Below are positions 37,017 through 50,602 of a stretch of 64,000 bases of DNA, one piece after another. Numbering within the stretch: position 1 is the first letter of the stretch; the number at the start of each line of letters is the position of its first letter. The notes beneath the pieces are model-generated. The model ran no database searches. It was not told the DNA's origin and saw nothing but the letters and a program-made list of their open reading frames with translations. This DNA is from Phoronis australis (taxonomy: Eukaryota > Phoronida > Phoronidae). The stretch covers positions 56,274-120,273 of the forward strand of contig NMRA01000821.1 of NCBI GenBank assembly GCA_002633005.1. Direction: 5' to 3'. The translations under genes and the position numbers were made by a program.

Positions 37017-37306
37017 TAGAAATGGGAAGGTGGGTGGTGGGACTGTGAGAGGGAGGGTGGGAGAGGAAGGAGGGTGGACAGTGGGACGGGGAGAGGTGTG
37101 AGTAAAGGTGAGAGAGGATGGGAGAGAGGGAGAAAGGGTGGTAGAGAGGGTGGCGGGAAGGGGTGGTTGTAGGGAGGGGGGGAGGGTGAGATGGGAGGGA
37201 GGGTGGAAAAGATGATGAGAAAGGGAGAGGGAGGGAGAGGGAGAGAGATAGAGCGAAGAAAGTCAGGGAGAGAGGGGAAAACGGGGATGGGAATGGGAAG
37301 AAGGGA
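37017..37306. repeat. Long polypurine (G/A) tract
   Basis: About 290 bp almost free of pyrimidines except isolated T, built of GGGAGAGAGGG-like strings with no fixed period. It ends a few bases before the FOXRED1 stop codon, so it is likely transcribed as a pyrimidine-rich start of the FOXRED1 3' UTR. Such tracts can form triplex or quadruplex structures. Confidence 0.85.
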
Positions 37307-37313
37307 GAGATAA

Positions 37314-40300
37314 CTAGTAGACAGCTGTTTCTGTCAAATCAATATCACTGACACCAAGGAAGCGTTTAAAATCCAGTCTGGACAAGTCTATAGTCCTGTA
37401 CTCTCCATGGACGATAAGTTCCATCAAGGCTCGACCAATGGGGATAATGTGTTGAAGGCCGTGACCGCTAGAACCGTTGGCAAAGAATATCTGTTTGAAG
37501 AATGGATGCTGCCCAATGATGAGATTCTGGTCGACGTAGTTGTAGTCATAGTAACCAGCCCAGGAATGCTTCACCTGTGGGGAACGATTAAAAACCAAAT
37601 TTTCTTACAATAAGCAATGGCAACTCAAGAAAGTTTTATATAGTGTGATGGGAAATTTGCCATTGGTGAAAGACTGTCTTTGTCCAACATACCCCACCAT
37701 CACCAACTCTGCAGTCACTACCAATTCTGACTCCTCAATCATTAATTCTACAGCAGTTCTGCACTTATGTCACACAAAAGTAAAATTTGTGAAAATCACA
37801 ATTTTTCAAAGGACGATTACCTCAATGCAAATAAAGGAAACTTTGCCAAATTTTGTTCAACGACATCATTCAATCAAACCAAGTAAAAGTTAGACTAAAC
37901 TTTTGTAAATGTTCATTGTCAAAATTTCGAAGCGTAATTTTCTCCGTCTTTCATATCCCCTGAACCCACGCCTGAATAGAGCAACTTCCACACAACACAC
38001 CTGACACACACCAACGTCATACTCCATATATACTTTAAAGGACGCAAATGTATGAACAAATCCTAATTTTCACAGGATCTGTAACCATATCCCTAAAATG
38101 AGTGCCAAGCCACTAGATGACGCTTTATTGTGTTTAACACTACCTCTATCATCTGCAATGTCTGTTTGGAAAAATTTGAGACCAACTCCATAACAGTCTG
38201 TGTCTGAACCAAACATTACCTTTGACAAGAGGTGGGTTTATAGCAAGTTTCATCAGAATTTATACAAGAACTTGAGACTAAACTGCAGTGAAGTTACTCT
38301 TAGAATTAAGAATTTGACCTTCGACCCATGCTTGATGATTTACTCGACTACCTTAAGATTCTCCATCACTGAAATCCTGTGGGCCATCTGTGGCCACATC
38401 TTCTGTTCAAAGTAGTCGTAGTCAACATCTAAGTTATCTATGGAGGGCTCTTCCTCCTCGGAGGGTGCCAGGCAGGACAGGTACATGTTACCCAAACCCT
38501 CTCTGCGTACAGCCAACCCGGACCTGGTGTCTATTACAAACGGCATCTCCAGGCCTGGGCCATTGGGGCAGTGTGTCACAAACACGTAGCGCTTTCTGGA
38601 ACAATTGGATCAAAAGTTTAATTAGTAAATATAATAATTGCCACATATAAGCTCTGTATATAAAATATCAGATCAGCACAGAACATTTGTACCAGTATAC
38701 ACAGCAGTGGCAGTAACAGTATTGTCCACCAACGAATAAGTATTTGTTTATTTCGTGGACCTGAATGCTGCGTCACTGGTTCTCGTTGATCCCCAAGGCG
38801 ATACCATTAAATTAGGGGGTGTACCCATTCAATTTTTTGCTGCTTTTGGAATCTTGACTTAAAACTTTTAATAAGTGCACAATTCAGAAAGTCCTATGGT
38901 GCAATTATCCTGTCTATTACAAACACTGAGAACGACATTTTGAGAACCAGTTTCCTCCACTGAATAATTGGCATCAACTGGTTCTCAAAATTTGAGCACG
39001 TTAATTCGGAGTATTGCCCTGAGCACATTCTTACCAGGACTCAGCATCCCCGAGCCATTTACCACTCACCTGGGTTCAACAGGTAGAGGGACAGTCAACT
39101 CCTGCACCACAGTGTCTTTGTTACCAATACCAGCCATACGGGCGACCTCACCTGCCCAGGCTCCCGCACATACAACACAGGCTGCAAACTTCACTGGCTG
39201 AATGTCACCACTGGGCAATTTCACCTGCACAGAGAAGACAGTGAGTAATATTGAGTGTTTTGATACTAACAGTAAAATTTCTTCAAACTGGAACAAAACA
39301 ATTGCCAAGCACGTTTCAAGTTCATAGTTATTGGAGAAATAGCCAAAATGATTTTGAAGTTTTACTAATTTTCTGACCAGAAGATAATTATCTCTACACC
39401 TGAAAGTATGCTACAACATATCAATGTTGAATATCAAAAATTATGACATTTCAATTGGGTATTTTATTCAGAATTGCTTTGCATGAATTCTGAAGGAACA
39501 AATGCCCAAATACACCATTAACAACCCACCAGGGCGTGTCTTGGGCTGTCAATCATGTGTCGTTTGCCGCTGTGGATGTACTCGACATTCTCATGATCGA
39601 ATCCAATCACCTCTCCATTGATGTACTGTGCCCCGAGTGACGTGGCCTTTTGACGTAGGCCTTGAAGTAACGACCAACCGTCGAACCAGCCTTCGTTCTG
39701 TGTCCCTGAAGAAGTGTTGTGAAAGAGGAAGCATGATTTTTCAAAATAAATAAATGTCTTTCAAACAATACATGCACAATTAATCATAGTTAATTTAGAT
39801 ATTCCATAGCAAAAATTACTACAAAGTATTCATCAACAACTATTTTGAAAATAATAACCAAGAAACTCACAAAATCGACGTAACCACGTCTGCTTTGACA
39901 CTCAGCAAGTCGTGTAACTGATATAAGTGTTTTGCAAATTCCGAACAGAACATGCGCGCACCCAGGGGGAGGGAGGTGCTTGGGGGCTTCAACGAGGCCT
40001 CCCACTCGGCAATGTGGGCAGGAACTACCAAAATTCGGTGAATGCACAATTCATAGCTCTGAACGTATCCCGTGAATCTTAGTAAAAGGTCCACATTCTT
40101 GGAAATTTGAGACCCCAATTTTTAGGCTGTGCACGCACATGCATAGAAAAAAATCTCACGCGCTATGAATATGCTTCATCACCTCATTGTTATATACTCC
40201 ACTATGCTGTAAATAAAATGCCAAAATGTTTTATAGTATAATTATATTTATGGTACACCACAGATGATTGGTCAACACACAAATAGAACAGAGCAGCATG

Positions 40301-43300
40301 GTATGCGATGCAGAACAAACTCAGAGTTAACCTGAGTAAAGTAACTTGCATGTTAGTCCCAAAAACAAACTGTAATTATTAAGATCAACAGTATTTACCA
40401 AACTAAATATGTTACATGAACAATGCAAAGATGACTTTGTTGGCAAAAACACTAATGCAAGGCACACAGTGTGAAAACTTAACTGCAAAATAAGCGGTAT
40501 TGTGAGAACCACTTGACGCCTATTATTCAGTGGAGAAAACTAGTTCTCAAAATACGGCCACGTTATATCCGATATGCGACAATTAGTACCAAATAAACTG
40601 TAACATCTAATACAGGAGAGGAATAAAAGGTCATTCAAAAATAAATGAAGGAGTGGTTAGGTGAAGAGTAATAACACGGAATTACTACATGACAGGTATA
40701 AGGCATAACAACATTGCATGAAACTCTAATGGACAAAAGTGATATTCTACTGCAACCATCATTTCCATTTCATTAACTTCCCATAAGATGCGAGTCTAAA
40801 TGAGACAGAGTTTATCAGAGATCTGATGTGTGAGTACTTGTTTCTTGTTGTAAGACCCTACATTTCGTGGCTTCCCTATTTCAGTGAGACAAAATACAAT
40901 TTGATCTGTAACAAAACATACCATAGGTTGCAAGCTCCACGTCGTCAGTATTCAGCCAAGGAAACTTCTCCTTCAGCTGTGAGGCAGTTAACAGCTTGAC
41001 CTTAGCGCCCTCTGACCTGCAGAAATTTGCACATTATAATGAGCTACATCTCCGGGTCAAAGGTCAACACAGAATACCATGTCAGTGTTCCTTGCCCACA
41101 TGTCAAACTTGTTTCATGAAATTCACACTGACGTAACATACGTGTGGCACAGTTAGAACACAGCATGAGGAAAACCTAATTGTAATTCATAAGCGCCAGA
41201 TGAGGTTTATTCTCAAGTCATACAATTTCAGACAAAACCTGTAAATACCTGGCAGTTATCACTTTTCGTTGACAAACTCTTAAAAAAAGTGGCTGTTTAT
41301 CCAACAAATATCATAGTGCAAGTCAGAAATGCACAAATCTTTCTCCCAAATGAGCCATGTAGTGAAGGACATTAAATATCAAAAGCATGTAACAAATCCA
41401 TTAACAAACATCAAACTTCGAATGTAACAGAAAAATAATTTTCTCGGTGACATAAAATTCTCTCACATACATGTATAAGTCATATTTCTTCTTCAGACCT
41501 TCAGCACCATTACTATCAGCCACAAACAGGTATCCTCCTGGGTTGAATTGAACATCTGGAGGGGGCTCACCTACATGAACATTTCAGGCACAATATATGG
41601 TTGTAAATCGGCTACAGTACAACTGAGGTTAAAGGTCAGAACTAAAAGCACAGACTTTCATATACTATGCATTCGACAAAGAAAAGATAAGTGGTGACTG
41701 CATAGATTGATTTATTTTTCGAGCCACCCACCAAATAACACAAATATGTGTGAACACCACAGTGCCACCTGGTGAACTTCCCATGAACTCTTCATATCAC
41801 ATTGATGATGAGAATAGTGCTACCTTTTCAAACAAAACATGTTCAAACTAACCTTTAAAAACAGCGTAAGAGTACAGCAGTTGTTCATCCTATGGTGATA
41901 CATCAAACATCATAGGCAAAAGTTACCAACATCCTCACAATTTTGACCAGAAAATTTGTGTCAGATCAATTTTCACAATCTCATCAATAGATTGAGTGCT
42001 GACTAAGAAACGTAGTTGAGAGTCCAGCCTTATTGATCAGGTCAACAAGCTACCTATCAATCATATTTGAATGAGCAACCGTGTATCCAGAGGAAATTTA
42101 GTGACTTTTCAGTTATAAATATCTGAATCCAAGCTCGACTGGAATTTCAACATTCATGAGCGTGTTCACACTATGAGGAGTTTGTGCGTTAATTCTTGGA
42201 ATAAATGCATTGAAGCGGTACCAAAAGTCCAAAATGGCCTAACTTGCTTAAGTAGTGACTAATCGCCCAATGCCTCAAACTCGTTGCATAGGTTTTCAAA
42301 CTCGGCGGATGTAAGCTAAACTAGTCGAGGCAAAAATCAAACTCGACACAGTTATATGTCAATACATGTTGTGGAAAACACTTTAATCTTCAGCTGCAGA
42401 CTCTATAGCTCAACAGAAGAGCACTGCATGCTTAACACACTATTACCTTCCACTACCAAATATTCCTTGTGTTTCCTCAGGAACTCTGCAGTGAACATGG
42501 ACATCTGTATATTCTCCCCCTGAGAGAACTGTTGTCTAAGACCTCCAGCAGACAGAGTGGTGGACGCCCTGGTGTACTGAAATAGAAAGGACCTCATTGA
42601 TGACAGAGTAGACATTAAAAGGACACTAAACCCTGTTTTGAGGATTTCCACAAATTCTCGTTCTGGCACCTGCTAATGCATCATTGGCGTAAGTTAAAGG
42701 CAGGACTCAATTAAAAATCAAACTCCTTTGTCACAGTTTGGACATTATGGTCCTTGTTGGGTGGTCTTTTCCCACAGTTACTGTGTAATTTACTAAAAGT
42801 TGAGGCCACGCTTGCCCATTTAGGAGACTTTTAAAGGAGTTTATAATTTTTCCTACAAACTTTTGAGGGTTGCAGAGGGTTACAGAGAATTGTTTTGTTT
42901 CAGAGAACTGGATCGGAGAGTACTTTTTAGTAACTGTTAACAGGTCAAAACAGGGTTTGGTATCTTTTTAACAAAGTGTACTGGATCAGTAATCTCACGT
43001 TTAAGTTATGTAGGACCATATGAACATGTTTGAGTATTTAGGTTTGGTACCCTGATTTGACGAGATATTGTTACGAACAACCTAAATCAGACATCATCTT
43101 AATTCTTGGCGTAAAACCCAACCCATAATAATGTCACCAATGTAGGAATCAGAAACACACAATTATATTTAATAATAATAAAATAATAAATAAAATACTA
43201 TATTGAAGCAGACACTTGACGTTGGAATAATTGAAAAATGAGACTAAACTACAGTGATTTAACAAATTGTTATAAGTGATAGGTGGCACCACAATCTGTC

Positions 43301-45324
43301 TTCAAAGAGGAGAAAACTGGATTCAATACCGTAGCTAAATGTAACCTGTTTAACAAAATAATTGTATAAACAACACAGTTCACAAGGTTACACAGCTTGG
43401 AGTTCAACATGTTGACAAGTCATGTGCTCCAACACAGTGTGATTTAAAATGGGACGAAGTTGTTTATAACTTTCTGGGGTAACAACGCGTCGACTTATTT
43501 TGCAAAATTATCTTCTATACTTTTATATTGTATTATTGTGCCTAAAATAAAAGCAAGTTTGCATGTTTACTCCACAGATGCAAGTGTGAGTAAAATAATG
43601 CTCGCTAGTTTTGGCTTTATATAGTGAAGGCAATAAGTTCCATATAAGTTACAAAAAGCACAGTCCAATGTTTGTATCTGGAATGATGACGAAGATTACA
43701 CGAGCGTAACAATCCCGTAAAGTTAATTCACTTTCATAGGCACCATGAAAAATTAACTCAATTCACCAATGCAACAGTGGTATTTGCTTCACTGAGTTGA
43801 CACTACACTGGAAAAATCAAATCATTCAGAAAAGCACTGTCTCAGTTTCAGATGTTGTACATGGTTTAGTGATAAAAAGATAAAGAATCAGCTGTTCCGA
43901 GAGAACACAGATAGTGTGAATTGTGTCTACATGGTGAGATCGGAGATGAGTACCATTTTCGGTGTCATTGTGAAATGCTGGAAAACCTTAGAGAATGTAC
44001 AATTACCAGAATCTTTTAAGGAAGATTGCAGTGCAATATTCTGAGATCCGATGAAACCCTAGCCTTAAATCAGGTGGCAATATATATTTTTTAGGAAACA
44101 AAGTAAGAAAACATTTTTCGCAAGAGGATTGATTGCATAATTGTTTGGTTATCTCTGTAGCAAATTGCCTGTGTTTGTTGAACATGAGTGTCTTTGAAAA
44201 ATTGTGAGTTAACAGTTTTGAAAGGCCGGTAACCTACACAATAACTACACTGGACTCACCGTACTGTCACGTTCAATAATAGCGACTGTGAACCCCCGTG
44301 GATTCAATTGTTTCAACCAATAGGCAACTGAAGAACCAATGCCACCGCCACCTGGGGGAAGACAAATGATTTAACATGAGTCATGTTCAGCAGTTTTGTC
44401 TGTATGTGCGTGAGTATGCAGCAAGATAAACTGGGCCCATTTTATTGAGAATACTGTTTTACAAGAGTTCATGCTTTGTTATAAGGAGTAACAATCCAAC
44501 CCAAAATAACAAGGAATGTTGTGGAACAATAGGATATTGTGAATCAGTGACTGCCCTCAAGTAAATCTCTCAGTTTATTCCTGTTCGGTGACCTGACAAA
44601 ATAGTGCTAATAAATGAAGGTCCCTCTTACAGACATTTGACCATTACTGAGAAAACAGCAAACCAGCACACCATGGGAATACTCATCATAATGATCAAGA
44701 CATTTCTATGGGAAGGCCCAGTGCTTCACTTGCAACACCTAGACACAGTAAATTCCAATTCTGCATTGGCTGACTATAATTACATCATGTATTTCACCAG
44801 ATACTCTCGGTTACAGACATTTCTTCCTACCAATAATTAGTACATCAATTTCCCTGGGACACTGCAGTACGCCTTTTGTATGCCCTCTCAACTCTGACTT
44901 GATAATCTTCCACGGGTCCTTGTATTCATCCACCCGAGGTAGACGTCGCCCTCCTCCTGAAACATCCAAGAGGAAAGTTTATAGTTTGAGCATACCTGTC
45001 AGCTAGGGTGACAGGTGAAATTGTCAAGCATCAGTGTTACCATTGGCAAAGATAGACTTCTAAACTTTAAAACCCTAAAAAAATAAATAAAGGCATGTGG
45101 ATTGAAACGCACTAATGACATTTTTCGGAAACCTTGTGTAAACTAAAAGAGCAATTGTGAAAGCCTGTAAATTAATTCTCAAGCCCCTAATTTATGATCT
45201 CTTAATCAACGAGAACTTGAAACCAGCCAATAGAGACATGACCTATTATTACATACTTCCTATACATACCTGAATAACAGCGACATGTTGTAGTGCTTAG
45301 ACTGCGCACAAGTCTCTTGAACAT
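37314..45324 (-). CDS. FOXRED1: FAD-dependent oxidoreductase domain-containing protein 1
   Basis: Mitochondrial flavoprotein of the D-amino-acid oxidase/sarcosine dehydrogenase-like fold, required for assembly of respiratory complex I. Ten exons on the minus strand: 45324-45270, 44956-44831, 44351-44260, 42576-42447, 41570-41471, 41016-40922, 39705-39530, 39224-39070, 38595-38352, 37574-37314. All introns are GT-AG and all phases agree, giving 477 residues against 486 in human. The N-terminus, [19 protein letters not shown], is a basic, serine-rich mitochondrial presequence. The FAD-binding Rossmann motif is GGGGIGSS (61-68), preceded by DVLIIG, with the acidic end of strand two at IIERD. Further family blocks are [47 protein letters not shown], the [10 protein letters not shown] motif near the C-terminus and GSSGHGLQH. 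No break or frameshift is seen. Confidence 0.97.
38936..38992. repeat. Short foldback element, family A copy 3
   Basis: CATTTTGAGAACCAGTTTCC, TCCACTGAATAATTGG and CAACTGGTTCTCAAAAT make a compact palindrome in FOXRED1 intron 8. Confidence 0.8.
40022..40133. repeat. Dispersed repeat, copy 2 (pair with 30126)
   Basis: It shares over 100 bp with 30126-30250, including AATGCACAATTCATAGCTCT. It lies in FOXRED1 intron 6. The copies differ by substitutions, as expected for old interspersed repeats. Confidence 0.65.
40498..40555. repeat. Short foldback element, family A copy 4
   Basis: TATTGTGAGAACCACTTG and CTAGTTCTCAAAATACGG surround CCTATTATTCAGTGGAG, the reverse of the loop in copies 1 and 3. 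The copy is therefore inverted. It lies in FOXRED1 intron 6. Confidence 0.8.
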
Positions 45325-45350
45325 GACGGCAGAGTGTTACGTAGTGCCCA

Positions 45351-45358
45351 AGACGTCA
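45351..45358 (-). promoter_or_regulatory. FOXRED1: CRE/ATF-like site upstream of FOXRED1
   Basis: TGACGTCT on the minus strand, about 27 bp before the FOXRED1 start codon. TGACGTC cores are common near starts of genes for respiratory-chain proteins. The match is short, so function is only suggested. Confidence 0.35.
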
Positions 45359-45959
45359 CCAAAACTGAAATGACAAGCCTGTGAAATTTACAGCAAACAA
45401 AAAAAAACAATAAATATTACAGCAAACAAAAAAAAAACAATAATAAAACAAATATCTCGTTGCCCATGACTTCAATGACACTGGTCTACTCAGTGGAGTG
45501 TTTACCTGAATAGAATCTAGCCAGCCAGCTAAACCGCTTTGCATATCCAGATGTCATACTTTAGAAAAAATCCCATGTAAAACCTGTTTTATAGTGTACA
45601 ATGAGTTATGTTTTGTTGATGTAACCCTGTAACTTGTTATATGAGCCAGCTTGGCTGACCCACTTCAGGTAGTGTACTGCCTAGACATATACCCTGCCTG
45701 TAAATCACTATTTTCCTGCACAGTGTCGACATGCTTGACTCGGCCTTGACTGAGCTTGAAAGAAAGTACGCCAACTTACCGGGTCTATAGAATCTTGATG
45801 CAAACTCAAGTTGTCTCCACTGCTAATGCGAATGACAGTTTTGGCGACAGACTGTTAGACCCCCGATACGTTATTATAGTCTATGGTCAAATAAAGTCAA
45901 TACAGATGACCGTTTTCTCATGTGACTCGCTTCACTGTCTTTTACTGCTCATTGACGCA
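45359..45959. other. FOXRED1 upstream flank
   Basis: About 600 bp with an A-rich stretch repeated twice (ACAGCAAACAAAAAAAA near 45391 and 45420) and no exon I can support. Beyond the CRE-like site next to the start codon, I see no clear promoter element. Confidence 0.4.
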
Positions 45960-47620
45960 GGACCTAACAAACTACACCGGTAAGTGGCGACACCAAGCGG
46001 TCGTCAATGAAAATACAGCTCACCATCTATTGACCGCCCCACAAAATGCATGCTAACCCAAGACTTTTCAACTGTATGGTACGGGCCAGTCAGACAGGGC
46101 CTGCGGTCTCATCTCCTCGAAATCGAACACAAAATTATATTTATGACATAAGGTCTTCTCGAACTCAAGATACATGTTGACTCTTAAAATAGCGAACATT
46201 TTTCATGTCCACCCGTGGCCGGGTTTGCCCCGCGGCCGATAGCAAGCGGCGGGGGGGGGGGCGATATGCCCCTGAATCGTGATAACTTTTGCTGGCTTCT
46301 AGGGGAAACCGTAGCGACAGCTACAGGCGAAGGGCAGTCACGAAGCATTCAGAGGGTAGAAATTTAAATCCCTTTGTCAACTACCAGTCTCATCATTTAG
46401 GGGCTATAGACCTACCCAGGATATTTTTGTTAGTAACAGATTTTTATATACTGCCAGTGTTGGATTTTTTGTAATTGCACATAAAAATGTTTTCTAAGTT
46501 GATCATATATACCCCGAAAAAGTCCGGAAAACTTAGTTTTGCAGGATAAATTGATTCGTTTTTTTTATATTCAGAGACGCAACATTAGGGACCCTCTTGG
46601 GGTAAGCGTTAACGGAATCACCATTCTGACGTTATTCCGTTTTTTTAGTTGAATATCAGTTGGATCCAAATTCAGAGCCTGACAAACAGGGGCTCTTTTG
46701 GCGCCATCAATTGCAGTCCGTTTCCTGATTTTCACTGAAATTATGTCGGCCGGCTTTTAGGGCCGTTCATGACACCCATAAACACCCTAAAAAAGACATC
46801 CCCTCATCTAAAGGGGGCACTCACAGAAGATCACCCGATACTAACTATCACTTAATAACGTAAACTTTCGTATAAAAGAGCTTCCTTTCTGACGAAGTAG
46901 ACCCTGTCTCGTCACTGAAGGGAGCCCCGCATGACAATCGTCTCTTTGCCCCGCTACGAGCCCGGGGCGAGGGGACGTGGAAAACATTTGAAAGTGGTCG
47001 AAAAAACACAGAACATTTACCATTCAATCACTTCGAACTCAGTATAATATGCGATCCAGGCCACTAAACAACCATGCAAATTACTTGAAATTTGTTGAAA
47101 ATAGAATATTTACAATAATAATAATGATGATATTGTTAATGATAATGGTAATGATAAAGAAAATAAACTTTATTTATAGAGGATAAAATACAATACAATA
47201 AAAAATGCTTTAGCCATGAAAGGCTAGTAATATGCAGCACGGTCCTCTCAAAGCAATAAATCAAAATAAATAGATTAACTTAGATTAGTTAAATTAACTT
47301 TAAAATTAAAACCATTTAAATGAATACCCAAAAATTAAATTGACAAATAGAATTAAAAATAAATTATACATTAGCACTGACCACCATCGAGAGGCGGGAA
47401 ATTTTCACTAGGCTATTTGTGCAAATCATAGGAAGACAGTCGACGCGCTTTGAGCAGTCGTAAACAACGAGCGTGGTTTCTGGAGCGCAAGTTCAGCTTT
47501 AACAGGCTACCACTGGAACTAAGCAGAACTCACGGTAACACGAAGAAATTTTGAGAATTTCTTGGGGGTAGGGTGCCCAAGGTCACCGTCTCATGGTCTG
47601 CCGTTGCCAACCAAGGAGCT
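45960..47620. repeat. 1.6-kb tandem duplication, copy 1
   Basis: It aligns in order with 47628-49211, from GACCTAACAAACTACACCGG to the shared end GTCTGCCGTTGCCAACCAAG. Common blocks include AATGAAAATACAGCTCACC, a G-rich run (46249 and 47887), ACGGAATCACCATTCTG and ATAAACTTTATTTATA. The divergence is clearly greater than in D1, and there is no N between the copies, so this looks like a real duplication. Confidence 0.85.
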
Positions 47621-47627
47621 GCTTACT

Positions 47628-49211
47628 GGACCTAACTAACTACACCGGTAAGTGGCGCCACCAAGCAGTCGCCAATGAAAATACAGCTCACCGCCTCTTG
47701 ACGACAAAATACATGCTGAACTCGGACTTTTTAACAGGTACGGGCCAGTCAGGCAGCACCTGCGGTCTCATCTTCTTGAAATCGAACACAAAATTCTGCT
47801 TACGACATTTGTGTCTTATTTCTACTCGAACTTAAGGTACATGCCCGAGTACATTGGTACATATGCATGCAGGCCGTTGGGAAGCGGCGGGGGGGGGCAA
47901 ATGTCCCCAAGTCATGATAACTTTCGCAGGCCTCGAAGTGAAACCGTAGTGACCGGTACAGGCGTAGGCAGTCACGATACAAGCAGACAGGAGAAATTTA
48001 AAACGAATGTCAACTACCAGTCACATCATTTAATATATTTTTGTTAGGAGCAGAACTTTATTTGTGGCCGCTGTTGGATTTTTTTCTAAATGCATATAAA
48101 AATGTTTCTAAGTTGATCGTATACCTCGAAAAAGTCCGGAAAGCTTGGTACGCACAGGTTTTGCAGGATAAATTGATTCCGATTTTTATATTCAGAGATG
48201 CGACATTTACCAAGGGACCGTCTTGCACTAAGCGATAACGGAATCACCATTCTGTCGTTATTCCGTATTTTAATTGAATATCATTTGATCCAAATTGAGA
48301 GCCTGACACGGTAGATAGGGGATCTTTTGATGTTATCAATTGCAGCACGCTTCCTGATTTTCATGAAATCATGTTGACTTTTAGCCGGGGCTCCTGGCAG
48401 TTTTTGGCCAGGGCCCATTAATGTTTACCATAGCAACCCTTAAAACGACATCGCAGATAACATTTGAAAGTGATCGAAAATAATCAATAAACCAATACAA
48501 AGTATCAGATCATCCAGATATGTGACCCAGGAAAACAACCATGCAAATTATTTGAGCTTTTGCTGAAAATAGAACATTAATAAAAACAATACCAAAATAA
48601 TAAGAATAAACTTTATTTATAAAAGATAAAATACAATAGAATTAGAAACATGCTTTAGCCAAAGGCAAATATACAGAATGGTCCGCGCACAGCAATAAAT
48701 TAAATTAATTAACTTAATAGAATTTAAATGAATATTTACAAATTAAATTTAGAAATTGAATTAAAAATAAATTAAACCGAGAGGACAGAAATTTTCACTA
48801 TTTGTAACTCATACGAAGACAGTCGATGCACTTCGACAAAAAAATCATACTTTTTCCCAAAGAATTTAGAAAATGATAATTCTTTTAAGGATCGTTGTTA
48901 GAAAAGCATATGATTGTTGTTGATGAACAGGGAGTTGTTCGTACGAAACACGTACATGTCGATCAGACTGTCTTGGAATATTTTTTTTAATGACCAGGAG
49001 CAGTGTGCACGCTCAACGGATTAACTTGCTCTACGCATGTGTACTGGCAGTCGTAAACAAACAGTATGGTTTCTGGAGTGCAAGTTCGGCTGAAAAAGGC
49101 TACCACTGAAACTAACCAGAACTCACGGTAACTCGAACATATTCTGAGAATTTCCTAGGGGTAGGGTACCCAAGTAGTCTCATGGTCTGCCGTTGCCAAC
49201 CAAGGAGCTGC
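47628..49211. repeat. 1.6-kb tandem duplication, copy 2
   Basis: Follows copy 1 directly. It contains an insertion of about 190 bp (about 48840-49040) absent from copy 1, between CAGTCGATGCACTTCGA and GGCAGTCGTAAACAAAC. No coding sequence is recognised in either copy. Confidence 0.85.
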
Positions 49212-49719
49212 CTGCATGTCTCAGAGAATTGCTTCAAATTACATATAACAGCGAACAACGCACTTCAAAAACATTTAAGGTGCGCTTTTTGTACCTTTAG
49301 TTTCAATAATTTGTTACCATGTGAGACCCCAACACGTTTGGGTTTATCATCTGATACCCTGTAAAACTTCACTGGTTTCTGATTTACATATTTGTATCGT
49401 TTCAACTAAAATGGAGTGGTTGAATTACTATTGTGTAGTTAATCATATAACAGATTTATGATGCTCCAGTGAACGTAGATACAGGCTGAGCTTTTGGGAA
49501 ATTCTATTATCCCAACCCCAAACAACAACGTGTACTACACATCTTTTTATCAGTCTGAAATTAACCCTCTTAATGTTTCGCTAAATGTTGACGTAGGTTG
49601 ATGAAATTCAATCAGTTGTACTTCAGTTGTCGTCACGTAGGTAAAATCCTAAAACACAACTTATTCACTAACGCAAAGCGGACTTATAATAGCTTTAAGT
49701 GAAATCAAACATTTGTTTT

Positions 49720-50130
49720 TAAACTATGTATTTTATATTCAATTAAAAAATGTCAATTGAAAACACGAGAAGCCCAGACAACTGGAAAACATCCCCATTA
49801 ACATTTTCGACAGTCTCATACATTAATTTGAAGAGGGATGATTCGATTTAAATTGCACGTGCGAGACACTTGATGGTGTTATCGGGTAAATATCAAAGTT
49901 CTTTTTGACGCAGTAAAAATTCCACAACAAAAACTCCATTAAATTTGACATTAGCGTAATTTTTTTGTGTAGCGCTTCTATTATGATTAATGAAGCGTTT
50001 CTGTTACAATATCATTTTTTGCATTTGACGCAGGAATACGAGAACGATAAGCTCTTGAATACACGGGAGTATCGATTTTCTACACTTTTGAAATCGTGTT
50101 TTGATCGGGGGGTTATTTTCAGGTAGGATT
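49720..50130 (+). repeat. Diverged array unit R1
   Basis: Shares a chain of blocks with the later units: CAATTAAAAAATGTCAATTG, ATTAATTTGAAGAGGGA, CGGGTAAATATCAAAGTT and the GGGGGTTATTTTCAGG end. It is the most diverged member I could recognise. Confidence 0.6.
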
Positions 50131-50452
50131 CAATTATTAGTTTCGTGAGTGTGTGTGGGAAAAACAGCCAAAGAGACGTAACACATTACAGGAGTACTGT
50201 GTGACGAATAAGCATTTGGGATCAAAAGAGAGTGCTGAACTGCCGAATTATATCGGTTAGTCGGCGTTAAGAAAGTGTAGCACGCGTGCCGTCAAAGAAT
50301 CGAACTTTTTATTTGGCCGCTTGCCGCAACAAAAATCGTCTCAAATTGTTCCTCAATCAGTTGAGATGTCACTTCTGGATTAGCAAAGAACTAACAATTC
50401 CTTACACGTTGAGGCAATGCTCGGCGATTCAAATGACACGACGCTACAAGCC

Positions 50453-50602
50453 AACTTGTAGAAACTTGTAGAAACTTGTAGAAACTTGTGGAAACTTGTG
50501 GAAACTTGTAGAAACTTGTAGAAACTTGTAGAAACTTGTAGAAACTTGTAGAAACTTGTAGAAACTTGTAGAAACTTGTAGAAACTTGTAGAAACTTGTA
50601 GA
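50453..50602. repeat. 10-bp minisatellite GAAACTTGTA
   Basis: Fourteen to fifteen nearly perfect copies of GAAACTTGTA; two units read GAAACTTGTG. The 10-bp period makes an open frame on the minus strand that reads as an FYKFLQVSTS repeat, which I take as an artefact. Confidence 0.95.

Larger units (their letters stand above)
34288..37313. other. Convergent spacer between TMCO1 and FOXRED1
   Basis: Contains the TMCO1 3' UTR (candidate AATAAA at 34767-34772) and AT-rich sequence without a supportable exon. A short CTG run lies near 36746. A purine-rich tract borders the FOXRED1 stop codon. Confidence 0.55.
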
